In this document: in pieces, positions 1 to 8,237 of the stretch
Position numbering within the stretch: the first letter of the stretch is position 1
How the letters are laid out: every line of letters starts with the position of its first letter
Assembly: GCF_023715465.1 (NCBI RefSeq)
Contig: NZ_JAMBOE010000013.1
Coordinates: 1-64,000, forward strand
Reading direction: 5' to 3'
Length of the DNA: 64,000 nucleotides
Origin: Paenibacillus macerans
Lineage (GTDB): Bacteria > Bacillota > Bacilli > Paenibacillales > Paenibacillaceae
Translations under genes and position numbers: made by a program
The notes under the pieces: generated by a model
The model's database searches: none
What the model saw: the letters and a program-made list of their open reading frames with translations, nothing else
Told to the model about the DNA's origin: nothing

Positions 1-1
1 C

Positions 2-49
2 AAGCAACTGAAGGAAGAAGATCAAGCCAAATTCCATAGAACGCTGTAA
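2..49 (+). CDS. C-terminal tail of an upstream gene (partial)
   Basis: Reading frame 2 is open from the window edge and ends at TAA 47-49, giving the residues KQLKEEDQAKFHRTL. The highly charged tail could end a regulator or enzyme, but too little is present to identify it. It points the same way as the ribose-type transporter genes that follow after a leader of about 200 bases. Frame 1 hits a stop early, so frame 2 is the better choice, but a chance open frame of this length is possible. Confidence 0.35.
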   Translation, partial: KQLKEEDQAKFHRTL

Positions 50-159
50 TTTGTTGAAAAAGTGAGCAATCGTACGACACACATTATTTTGACGGTGTAG
101 ACTCCGGAATTAGGGGGCCGAGCCGCTAGGACAGCATATATCAACATATTCATGGTTTC

Positions 160-188
160 AGGAGGAGGAGAACAACACTGTGAATTAA
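160..188 (+). other. Orphan Shine-Dalgarno with a two-codon frame
   Basis: A very strong ribosome binding site (GGAGGAGGAG, 161-170) is followed at normal spacing by GTG at 180, but the frame stops after one more codon (AAT TAA). No gene follows until rbsA at 251. This is either a minimal leader ORF or the front scar of a deleted gene. Confidence 0.3.
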
Positions 189-250
189 GTTTTTTTAAGG
201 TTATCCAACTAAACTATCTTCAGAATGAAAGCGACGAGAGGTGAACATGG

Positions 251-1732
251 TTGCATATTAGAATGAAAGACATTCATAAATCATTCGGAGCGAGTCGCGT
301 GCTGGCCGGCGTGGATTTTGAGTTGCTCGAAGGTGAAGTTCATGCGCTAATGGGGGAAAACGGGGCGGGCAAATCCACGCTGATGAACATCTTAACCGGC
401 ATCCACACGCGGGACGATGGGGTTATCCTCATTGACGGAAAAGAAGCCTCCTTCACCCATCCGCGTGAAGCGGAGGATAACGGAATCGTGTTTATTCACC
501 AGGAACTGAATATCTGGCCGGAAATGACCGTGCTGGAAAACCTGTTTGTCGGCAAGGAGGAAACTAACGGTTGGGGATTTTTAAATCAGAAGAAAATGAA
601 AGCGCTAGCAGAAGAGCAAATGAGCAAACTCTCCCTCTCGCTTCCTCTGGATCAGGCTGCTATGAAGTGTTCGGTTGGTGGGCAGCAAATGATCGAAATA
701 TGCAAAGCGCTAATGAAGAAAGCCAAGGTGATGATTATGGACGAACCGACAGCCGCGCTTACAGAAAAAGAAACCCGGAAATTATTCGAGATCATCGGAG
801 CGCTCAAACGGGAAGGTGTTTCTATCGTCTACATTTCGCACCGGATGGAAGAAATTTTTGAAATTGGCGACCGCATTACGGTAATGCGTGACGGCATCAC
901 CGTCGACACGAAGCCGGTTTCCGAGACCTGCTTAGACGAAGTCGTGCGAAAAATGGTCGGACGTGAATTAATCGACCGTTTCCCTAAACGCCACACTACG
1001 CCCGGTCCGGTCGTCCTGGAAGTCAAAAACGCCTCCAGGAACGGGTTTTTTCATGGAGTCAATTTTGTCGTGCGATCCGGTGAAATCCTCGGCATCTCGG
1101 GTTTGATGGGCGCGGGGCGGACGGAAATCATGCGGGCTCTATACGGTCTTGACAGGCTCGACACCGGCGAAATCCTTCTGAATCATAAGGCTGTATACAT
1201 TAAAAATCCGCCTGAAGCGGTCAAACAGGGAATCGGATTTATTACCGAAAACCGTAAAGATGAAGGCCTTGTTCTGGAGTTTTCCGTAAGGGAAAACATG
1301 GTTCTTCCCAGCCTGTTCAGCCTTAACCGCAAAGGATTGATCGACAAGAACAAAGAGAGGTCTTTTGTCGAGATGCTAATAACCCGGCTGCAAATCAAAA
1401 CGGAATCGATCGAAACCCCGGTAAGAAATCTTTCCGGAGGAAACCAGCAGAAAGTGGTTATTGCCAAATGGATCGGCATCGGCCCCGGGGTGCTGATCCT
1501 CGACGAGCCGACAAGAGGCGTGGACGTCGGGGCCAAACGCGAGATTTACCAGCTTATGAACGAGCTGACGGAGAGAGGCGTAGCCATTATTATGGTCTCT
1601 TCGGAACTCCCGGAAATCCTCGGGATGAGCGACAGAATCCTCGTGATCCATGAAGGGCGAATCGCCGGAGAATTGGCAGGTTCGGAGGCCACGCAGGAGA
1701 AAATTATGAGTTTCGCCGCAGGGGGGGAATGA
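251..1732 (+). CDS. rbsA: Ribose-type sugar ABC transporter, ATP-binding protein
   Basis: This is the ATPase of a ribose/galactose-type importer (RbsA/MglA family), cytoplasmic and expected to pair with the permease that follows. The 493 residues contain two tandem ABC domains. The first has Walker A GENGAGKST, signature SVGGQQM and Walker B VMIMDEPTAAL. The second has the family's degenerate Walker A (GLMGAGRTE), signature LSGGNQQKV and Walker B VLILDEPTRGVDVG. Length is normal for the family. I favour the TTG start at 251 because GAGAGGTG lies just upstream; ATG at 263 is the alternative. It is separated by 3 bases from the permease gene. The exact sugar cannot be read from this subunit. 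Confidence 0.93.
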   Translation: MHIRMKDIHKSFGASRVLAGVDFELLEGEVHALMGENGAGKSTLMNILTGIHTRDDGVILIDGKEASFTHPREAEDNGIVFIHQELNIWPEMTVLENLFVGKEETNGWGFLNQKKMKALAEEQMSKLSLSLPLDQAAMKCSVGGQQMIEICKALMKKAKVMIMDEPTAALTEKETRKLFEIIGALKREGVSIVYISHRMEEIFEIGDRITVMRDGITVDTKPVSETCLDEVVRKMVGRELIDRFPKRHTTPGPVVLEVKNASRNGFFHGVNFVVRSGEILGISGLMGAGRTEIMRALYGLDRLDTGEILLNHKAVYIKNPPEAVKQGIGFITENRKDEGLVLEFSVRENMVLPSLFSLNRKGLIDKNKERSFVEMLITRLQIKTESIETPVRNLSGGNQQKVVIAKWIGIGPGVLILDEPTRGVDVGAKREIYQLMNELTERGVAIIMVSSELPEILGMSDRILVIHEGRIAGELAGSEATQEKIMSFAAGGE

Positions 1733-1735
1733 AAT

Positions 1736-2662
1736 ATGAACATAGCCATTCAGAAGCTTGGTCCGATGCTGGGACTGATCATTCTCGTTATCGTTGTTAC
1801 CGTCTTAAACCCGGCTTTTTTAGAGCCGCTTAACATTTTAAATTTGCTGCGCCAGGTGGCCATCAATGCCTTGATCGCTTTCGGTATGACCTTCGTCATC
1901 CTGACGGGCGGCATCGATCTTTCGGTCGGCTCGACGCTGGCGCTTTCCAGCGCAATCATGGCCGGTATGATCGTCAGCGGCGTAAACCCTCTAATCGCCA
2001 TCGGAGCCTCCTGTTTACTCGGGGCCGGACTCGGAGCCGTGAACGGCGCGTTCATTACGAAAGGCAAAATGGCGCCGTTTATCGTCACCTTAGCCACCAT
2101 GACGATTTACCGCGGGCTTACCATGGTCTTTACGGAAGGAAATCCGATCACGGGCCTCGGCGACAGTTTGACGTTTCAAATGTTCGGGCGCGGCTATTTT
2201 CTGGGGATCCCCGTTCCGGCCATCACCATGGCGATCATGTTCGCTTTGCTCTGGGTGCTGCTGAACAAAACGTCGTTCGGACGCAAAACCTATGCCATCG
2301 GCGGCAACGAAAAAGCGTCCATTATCTCCGGCATTAAGGTCCAACGCATCAAAATCATGGTCTACTCTTTAACGGGCTTTTTGGCGGCGTTATCCGGAGC
2401 CATCCTTGCCTCCAGGCTCGATTCGGCCCAGCCGACCGCCGGCAGCTCCTACGAACTTGATGCCATTGCAGCGGTTGTTCTCGGCGGCACCAGTTTGTCC
2501 GGCGGACGCGGCCGCATTGTCGGAACCCTGGTTGGCGCCCTGATTATCGGCACCCTGAACAACGGGTTGAATTTGCTTGGCGTCTCCTCGTTTTATCAAT
2601 CGGTCGTTAAAGGTATCGTCATTCTGGTCGCGGTTCTGATGGACCGAAAGAAAGCAATATAG
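1736..2662 (+). CDS. rbsC: Ribose-type sugar ABC transporter, permease
   Basis: This is the inner-membrane permease of the RbsC/MglC family, forming the sugar channel with the RbsA-like ATPase. It has 308 residues, the usual size, and a run of hydrophobic segments from residue 10 onward. Family features visible include TFVILTGGIDLSVGS near residue 55 and GGTSLSGGRGRIVGTLVGAL near residue 250. It follows the ATPase gene by 3 bases and precedes the binding-protein gene by 12, so the three form one operon. I see no damage in this gene. Confidence 0.93.
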   Translation: MNIAIQKLGPMLGLIILVIVVTVLNPAFLEPLNILNLLRQVAINALIAFGMTFVILTGGIDLSVGSTLALSSAIMAGMIVSGVNPLIAIGASCLLGAGLGAVNGAFITKGKMAPFIVTLATMTIYRGLTMVFTEGNPITGLGDSLTFQMFGRGYFLGIPVPAITMAIMFALLWVLLNKTSFGRKTYAIGGNEKASIISGIKVQRIKIMVYSLTGFLAALSGAILASRLDSAQPTAGSSYELDAIAAVVLGGTSLSGGRGRIVGTLVGALIIGTLNNGLNLLGVSSFYQSVVKGIVILVAVLMDRKKAI

Positions 2663-2674
2663 GGGGATGCGAAA

Positions 2675-3589
2675 TTGAGAAAAATTCCTTATCTTCTAAT
2701 AGCCGCCTTGATCATGCTGCTGCTCTCCGGCTGCTCGCTGGAGCCGCCATCCTGGGCCAAAACGGGCGGCAAGAAGGACTTGAATCATGTCAAGCTCGGA
2801 CTTTCCATGTCCACCTTGAACAACCCCTTCTTCGTCTACTTAAAGGATATGGTCGTGCAGGAGGCTGACAAACAAGGATTTGAAGTTATTGTTGTGGATG
2901 CCCAAAACGACCCGGCCAAACAAAACAACGACGTCGATGATCTGCTCCAAAAAGGCGTCGACGCTTTGCTGATCAATCCCACCGATTCCTCCGCCATTTC
3001 GGCGGCGGTCCAAAACGCCAACGCCATCGGCATTCCGGTGATCACCATCGACCGCTCGGCGGACAAGGGCGAGGTCGCCTCACTGATCGCTTCCGACAAC
3101 GTAAGCGGTGGCAAAATGGCGGCACAATACATCATCGATACGCTTGGCGAGGGGGCGGTTGTCGCCGAGCTGGAAGGCATACCGGGAACATCGGCCGCCC
3201 GGGAACGCGGTGAAGGCTTTCATTCCCTTGCGGACAGCAAGCTTAATGTCGTTGTCAAACAGGCAGCCGATTTTGACCGCACCAAAGGCCTGAACGTCAT
3301 GGAAAATCTGCTCCAGGGTAACCCCAATATCCAGGCGGTATTCGCGCAAAACGATGAAATGGCGCTGGGAGCGGTCGAAGCAGTTGCTAGCTCGGGCAAA
3401 AACATCGTAGTCATTGGCTTCGACGGAAGCGCGGACGCGCTTAAAGCGATCAAGTAGGGCAAACTTTCCGCTACAATCGCGCAGCAATTCGACCTGATCG
3501 GGCAGAAAGCGGTACAAACCGCAGCCGATATACTCAGCGGCAAGCCCGTGGAAAAATATGTACCGGTCGCGATCAAACTGATTCAGTAA
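2675..3589 (+). pseudogene. rbsB: Ribose-type periplasmic-binding lipoprotein with an in-frame TAG
   Basis: This is the substrate-binding lipoprotein of the RbsB family. It starts at TTG 2675 behind GGGGGATG and has a lipoprotein signal peptide (LLLSGCS). Family landmarks follow in order: STLNNPFFVYLKD, LINPTDSSAI, GIPGTSAARERGEGF, ADFDRTKGLNVMENLL and VFAQNDEMALGA. The frame is broken by TAG at 3455-3457, directly after DALKAIK. The same frame then continues with GKLSATIAQQ and further conserved residues to TAA at 3587-3589, a full length of 304 codons. One base change (for example from GAG or CAG) explains the stop. The truncated product would lack the last 43 residues, which belong to the C-terminal lobe. 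Read-through or a sequencing error cannot be excluded. Confidence 0.85.
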
Positions 3590-3631
3590 GAAGGAACTCT
3601 AATAGGAATAACCAACAGTAATTATTTTATA

Positions 3632-3670
3632 AAAAACGTAAAGGTCAACCATGCACCGGTTGACCTTTAC
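3632..3670 (-). terminator. Rho-independent terminator after the rhamnosidase gene
   Basis: Perfect 13-base arms GTAAAGGTCAACC and GGTTGACCTTTAC flank a 7-base loop. On the minus strand the hairpin is followed by a T-rich run, which fits termination of the rhamnosidase transcript. It may also stop transcription arriving from rbsB. Confidence 0.75.
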
Positions 3671-3688
3671 TATAAGAAGCGGCAATGA

Positions 3689-6340
3689 CTAGAACGTAAA
3701 GCTATAATTTCCGGACCCAGCTAGTAGCGTATGACCATGAGTGGTTTGCTCCACTGCAAGCAGACCTTCGGTTTGGTCTAACGACTTCCCGCTTTCCAAA
3801 ACACACCCGCGCTCACTCGTGGCAATGATGACTTCCGCCGTCGTATTCGCAGGAATAACTACATCCATCTTCACCGTACCCTTATCCTGTTTGCTCCAAG
3901 CTACCTTTATGGTTCCATATACGGAATCGAGAGAAGCTTCAGCCCATGAGAAATGCTCGCCAATCTGTGGCTCAATCCGTATTTTCTTGTAGCCCGGCTC
4001 AAGCAAATCGATGCCGCCGACAACGCGATAGAGCCAATCCCCGATGGCGCCATAAGCGTAATGGTTGTAAGAGTTCATATCGTCGCTCCAGAACGAGCCG
4101 TCCTGTTTGATGCCGTCCCAGTGTTCCCAGATCGTGGTCGCCCCTTGGATCACGGAATACAGCCAGGACGGATATTCCTTCTGCAGCACCAGCCGATAAG
4201 CCAGATCCGTATAACCGAACCGCGAAAGGACCAGGCAGAGGTAAGGCGTACCGACGAACCCCGTCGTTAGGTGTGTCCCGTTTTCTTCGATATGCTCGGC
4301 TAACATCTTGGCCGCGCGAGGACGATCCTGTTCCTCCAATAAATCGAACATGAGGGCCAATACGTAGGCGGTTTGCGTTGGAGAAGCTACCCGTCCATTC
4401 GGCGTGACGAACTCCTTGCGGAATGTCCGAACTATATTTTCGTGCAGCATTTCATACGCTTTCGCATCTTTATTTTTGCCTAATACAGCCGCGGTTTTAG
4501 CTAGCAATTCCGTCGAGTAGGCATAGAACGCGGTGGCGATCAAATCCTTTGGCGTCGCCCCGATGTAGCTGTTCTCTTTGGCATCCAAGCCAAGCCAATC
4601 TCCGAAGTGAGATCCGGTGTTCCACAGAAACTCGTCTTCACCTTGTGCCCGAATATACTCGACCCAAGCTTTCATGCTTGGATATTGTGTTTCCAAAGCG
4701 CGAATATCCCCATAACATTGATATAACGTCCAAGGACAAATGACGGCAGCGTCCCCCCAAGCGGCAGATCCATACCCGGCAATCGGTACGTCGGGAATAA
4801 CATGCGGAACCCTTCCGTCCGCCTCTTGATCTGCTGCCAAATCCTTTAGCCACTTCTCAAAAAACGGAACGACATTCATATTAAAAGCGGCGGTACGGAT
4901 AAAGACTTGTGCGTCCCCCGTCCAGCCCAATCTTTCGTCGCGCTGCGGGCAGTCTGTCGGGATATCGAGGAAATTGCCCTTCTGTCCCCATAAGATATTG
5001 TGCTGAAGTTGATTCACTAGGTCGTCCGAACAGCGGAAGCTGCCCGTTGGCTCCAAGTCCGTATGAATGACGCAGCCGATAAACTGCTCCAGCAATTGAT
5101 CTTGCGGTACACCGGTCACTTTCACATAGCGAAATCCTTGGAAGGTGAAGTGCGGTTCGAACGTTTCCGCTTCGCCGCCCCGGCATATATAAGTAATCGT
5201 CTGCTTGGCCGAGCGCAGATTTCCGGTATAAAAATTCCCATCGCGGTCCAAAACCTCCGCATGCTGCAAAGTAACGACCGTTCCGGCTTCGGCGCGCACC
5301 GTGAACCTCATCCACCCAACCATGTTCTGTCCCATGTCGAGCACGGTCTCTCCTTTTGGCGTTGTTAGGACCACGGCAGGCTTGATGGTTTCGATAATCC
5401 TGGCCGGCTCGTTTTCTTGGGCAACCAATGCGGATTCTGGAGGATTCGTAATCATCCCCTTTGCCCAATCCTGATTCGCAAATCCGGGAGAAGACCATCC
5501 GTCCATCTCGAGTCTGGCGTCGTACGTTTCGCCATGATACAATTCCGACATCCGAAGCGGTCCTGATGAAACACGCCAGTTCCCGTCCGAAACGATGATT
5601 TGTTCAGAGCCGTCGGACAACGTAATATGCAACTGGATCAACGCGGCGCGAGTTTTACCGAAGAACTCTTTTTTACCTCCCCAGGCCAAATCCCCTTTAT
5701 ACCACCCGTTTCCCAGAAGGCAGCCAAGCACGTTTTCGCCTGCGGAGAGGAGTGACGTCACGTCATAGGTTTGATACTGCAGCCGTTTGTTATAGCTGGT
5801 CCAGCCGGGGTCAAACAGCGTGTCATCCGCCGGAACGCCGTTGACATACAGCCGATACAAGCCGAGCGAGGTCGCGTATACCCGCGCTGAAACCACATTG
5901 TCCGGCAGGGTAAAGCCTGTGCGCATATAATCGCATGGTTCGTCACTCGACTCGTCGCGGCGCAGCGGCGCCGTTATCCAGCTTGCCTGCCATTCCCCGG
6001 CCGACAGAAATGCGGTTTCCCAGTAACCGGATTCGCTCCATGCCGATACGTTCCCTTGGCCGTCCCACACCCTGACCCTGAAATAATAGCGGGTACGTGA
6101 CTTTAACGCAGGGCCCTGATATTCAATATGAACACTACGATCCGACTTCACTTTTGCGGAGTCCCAGACGATTTCCGATCCAAAATTGGGATCGTAAGCC
6201 ACTTGGACCTGATAGGCGTTTTGGACAAAACCTCTGGTTTCCGCGCTAATCCGCCAACTGAGCCGGGGCCTCAAATCGTCGATTCCCACGGGATTTTTTC
6301 GATAACTGACGCTCAGGTCAGAAACTGTAAAATGGGACAT
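3689..6340 (-). CDS. Alpha-L-rhamnosidase (GH78)
   Basis: This enzyme removes terminal alpha-L-rhamnose from glycosides or polysaccharides (glycoside hydrolase family 78). The 883 residues show the usual multi-domain order: N-terminal fibronectin/Bac_rhamnosid_N-like beta domains (residues about 1-330), then the catalytic (alpha/alpha)6 barrel, then a C-terminal beta domain. The barrel contains PTDCPQRDERLGWTGDAQVF, the acidic motif that carries the catalytic and sugar-binding residues in this family. No signal peptide is visible, so it is probably cytoplasmic and acts on imported oligosaccharides. It is divergent from an AraC regulator 190 bases away, which probably controls it. The neighbouring sugar importer may supply substrate, though its binding protein looks ribose-type. 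Confidence 0.92.
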   Translation of the reverse strand: MSHFTVSDLSVSYRKNPVGIDDLRPRLSWRISAETRGFVQNAYQVQVAYDPNFGSEIVWDSAKVKSDRSVHIEYQGPALKSRTRYYFRVRVWDGQGNVSAWSESGYWETAFLSAGEWQASWITAPLRRDESSDEPCDYMRTGFTLPDNVVSARVYATSLGLYRLYVNGVPADDTLFDPGWTSYNKRLQYQTYDVTSLLSAGENVLGCLLGNGWYKGDLAWGGKKEFFGKTRAALIQLHITLSDGSEQIIVSDGNWRVSSGPLRMSELYHGETYDARLEMDGWSSPGFANQDWAKGMITNPPESALVAQENEPARIIETIKPAVVLTTPKGETVLDMGQNMVGWMRFTVRAEAGTVVTLQHAEVLDRDGNFYTGNLRSAKQTITYICRGGEAETFEPHFTFQGFRYVKVTGVPQDQLLEQFIGCVIHTDLEPTGSFRCSDDLVNQLQHNILWGQKGNFLDIPTDCPQRDERLGWTGDAQVFIRTAAFNMNVVPFFEKWLKDLAADQEADGRVPHVIPDVPIAGYGSAAWGDAAVICPWTLYQCYGDIRALETQYPSMKAWVEYIRAQGEDEFLWNTGSHFGDWLGLDAKENSYIGATPKDLIATAFYAYSTELLAKTAAVLGKNKDAKAYEMLHENIVRTFRKEFVTPNGRVASPTQTAYVLALMFDLLEEQDRPRAAKMLAEHIEENGTHLTTGFVGTPYLCLVLSRFGYTDLAYRLVLQKEYPSWLYSVIQGATTIWEHWDGIKQDGSFWSDDMNSYNHYAYGAIGDWLYRVVGGIDLLEPGYKKIRIEPQIGEHFSWAEASLDSVYGTIKVAWSKQDKGTVKMDVVIPANTTAEVIIATSERGCVLESGKSLDQTEGLLAVEQTTHGHTLLAGSGNYSFTF

Positions 6341-6530
6341 TGGTATCGCTCCTCTTTATTTATTGATCCCTTACCTTGCCAATGGCATCATTACGTCTAT
6401 TGTACGGGGCGGAGCCATCTCAATCAGGGGATGTTTCCGACATTTTTATAGGTTGATCTGGACATTTTGCAACCGGTTTCGTATGATGGAGCCAGACCGA
6501 ACAAACCATGCGAGAGGGGCGGCAAAAAGC

Positions 6531-7430
6531 ATGAGTGTCAGACGCAGCTCTTATGTGATGTCAGGAGAGAGCTTTTTCAAGCCGGGTGTGCCGATCTATG
6601 TGAACCGGGCTTCCGAAACGTTCGAATTGACCGAACATTCCCATGAATTTATCGAGATTACTTACGTCAGCGAAGGAGCGGGCGTCCACTATATCGCCGG
6701 TGAAGCCGTTCCCGTGGAACATGGGACACTGTTTTTCATTCCGGTTGGACGCAGCCATGTGTTTCGGCCGAAGACGCTGAAGAGAGACCGTCCTCTTATC
6801 GTATACAACTGTTTATTTCCGGTCTTGTACCTAACGGAGTTGCGGGCCGGATTTCCCCAAGCCGCAGACATTTGTGAATTTTTTACCGACGAGCGCTTGC
6901 CCTGGTTATCCATGAGAGATGCCACCGGAGAATATCAGGCCATGTTCCGCGAGATGTATCGTGAATTCTCGGCAAAACCGCCGGGATATTTGGCTGTGCT
7001 CGCTTCCCTCGTAGTGCGGATATTGACAGGCTTGTACCGGCACCGGCTGCAGCTCGGCACGCCTGCCGGGGACCGCCCGCAATGGCTGACCGTCGACGAA
7101 GCCGTCGCCTATATTGACCGCAATTACGCCACCGGGCTTAAGCTCGGCGAACTCGCCGCCAAAGCGAATCTTAGCGAGCGGCAATTCAGCCGCCTGTTCC
7201 AACGTCAGACTGGCATGAACTTTACCAACTACGTGCAGAGCATCCGTATGGACGCCGCGTGCCGTTTGCTGACCGGAAGCCGCAACAGCGTAGGGGAGGT
7301 TGCCGCCGCGGTCGGTTATGCCGACTTGAAATTTTTTCACCGGCTATTTAAGAAAAAAATCGGCACCACCCCGAAACAATATCGTGAGGTTGTTTTCGCA
7401 AGTTTAAACTATCACCCTGAAATCGATTAG
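6531..7430 (+). CDS. AraC-family transcriptional regulator
   Basis: This is a sugar-responsive DNA-binding regulator of 299 residues from the chosen start. The N-terminal half is a cupin-like ligand domain (HSHEFIEITYVSEGAGVHYI and VEHGTLFFIPVGRSHVF). The C-terminal 100 residues hold two AraC helix-turn-helix motifs, LGELAAKANLSERQFSRLFQ and VGEVAAAVGYADLKFFHRLFKK. The frame is open back to 6363, but ATG at 6531 has GAGAGGGG upstream and gives a normal length; ATG at 6484 is less likely. It is transcribed away from the rhamnosidase gene, a typical arrangement for a regulator and its target. Confidence 0.87.
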   Translation: MSVRRSSYVMSGESFFKPGVPIYVNRASETFELTEHSHEFIEITYVSEGAGVHYIAGEAVPVEHGTLFFIPVGRSHVFRPKTLKRDRPLIVYNCLFPVLYLTELRAGFPQAADICEFFTDERLPWLSMRDATGEYQAMFREMYREFSAKPPGYLAVLASLVVRILTGLYRHRLQLGTPAGDRPQWLTVDEAVAYIDRNYATGLKLGELAAKANLSERQFSRLFQRQTGMNFTNYVQSIRMDAACRLLTGSRNSVGEVAAAVGYADLKFFHRLFKKKIGTTPKQYREVVFASLNYHPEID

Positions 7431-7475
7431 AATCGAATGAACATGCTTTCATTTTTTCGAACACTTTGTGACTGT

Positions 7476-7526
7476 AAAAAAACCAAGGAGTTAGGCGAAA
7501 ACAGGTCGCTTAGCTCCTTGGTTTTT
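7476..7526 (+). terminator. Bidirectional terminator after the AraC gene
   Basis: A long stem is formed by AAAAACCAAGGAGTTAGGCG and its near-complement ending in CTCCTTGGTTTTT, with two G-U pairs and an 8-base loop. It has a T run on the plus strand and a matching A run on the other side, so it can work both ways. Confidence 0.75.
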
Positions 7527-7538
7527 ACGGATACCATC

Positions 7539-7770
7539 TTATTTTGTTGTACTCCCCACGTTCATTAATTTGTCTTTTTCCATTTGGGCTTTGATGGCTG
7601 CGCCAAGCAGGTTGGATGAATTATTATACTTGCACCGAGTAATTCTCGTGGTCAAAAATTCTTCCTCACTATTTAAAAATGGCACCGAGATTTCCGTATA
7701 TCGTTTCCTTAACAATTCATTGAGGAAATAGGGCGGGTATCTTGAAAAACTACAATTACTTTAGCTTTCT
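7539..7770 (-). pseudogene. C-terminal remnant of a ROK-family sugar kinase
   Basis: On the minus strand an open stretch of 67 codons ends at TAA 7539-7541. It contains PPYFLNELLRKRY, then CKYNNSSNLLGAAI, then a polar tail. The order resembles the end of ROK kinases, where a segment like PYFLNEL follows the glycine-rich loop and the protein ends near LGNDAGLLGAA. A preceding piece, ILKKAKVIVVFQD, is in another frame, consistent with a frameshift. No start and no ATP-binding part remain. The fragment runs directly into the rbsB remnant on the other strand. The family call is a judgement by eye on a short fragment. Confidence 0.5.
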
Positions 7771-7775
7771 TTAAT

Positions 7776-7880
7776 ATCGGCCAGAAAGCGGTACAAACCG
7801 CTGCCGATATACTCAGCGGCAAGTCCGTGGAAAAATATGTGCCAGTCGAGATTAAGCTGGTGACGAAAGATAGTCAGTAA
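7776..7880 (+). pseudogene. 3' remnant of a second rbsB-like gene
   Basis: Thirty-four codons read IGQKAVQTAADILSGK, then a piece starting VEKYVPV, then IKLV and a short tail to TAA 7878-7880. This matches the last part of the rbsB-like gene at 2675-3589, with 26 of the first 28 residues identical and the DNA also close. It has no start and no upstream part. It must be debris from a duplicated or recombined ribose-type operon. Confidence 0.8.
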
Positions 7881-8015
7881 TCGAAAACCGCCAGAAAATA
7901 TTAGCTCTGGCGGTCCTTTGAAGTGAAGGGAGTGGCCTGAGGGCTCCACACTCCGACTCACAGTAAATAACGGTAATTTATGGCGCTCACTTGGCAATTT
8001 TACTCCTCGCCCGCC

Positions 8016-8168
8016 AAATAGCGGAACTTTTGGGTCCTATTTTGTTGCCAGGCTGGGAAAACGCCCCTTTTCGCCCCCGCTCACCAATAATAGCGGTAAA
8101 AAATTCCTCTATTGGGGCTAAACTCACTTCTTTGACGACAATAGGGCCCTTTTTTACCGCTATTTTGT
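8016..8168. repeat. Cluster of three short intergenic repeats (AATAGCGG family)
   Basis: Three related units of about 28 bases lie between the rbsB remnant and the MFS gene. Units 1 (8016-8044) and 2 (8087-8116) face forward and unit 3 (8139-8168) is inverted. All share AATAGCGG at one end and CTATT at the other; units 2 and 3 also share AATAGCGGTAAAAAA. Units 2 and 3 could fold as one hairpin. I see no gene in 7881-8237. Confidence 0.6.
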
Positions 8169-8237
8169 AGCCTCCGCAATCTCCGCACGCACGAAGAACC
8201 CTTTCCAGCCCCCGTTCAACGTTGAGGGGAAAAGCGT

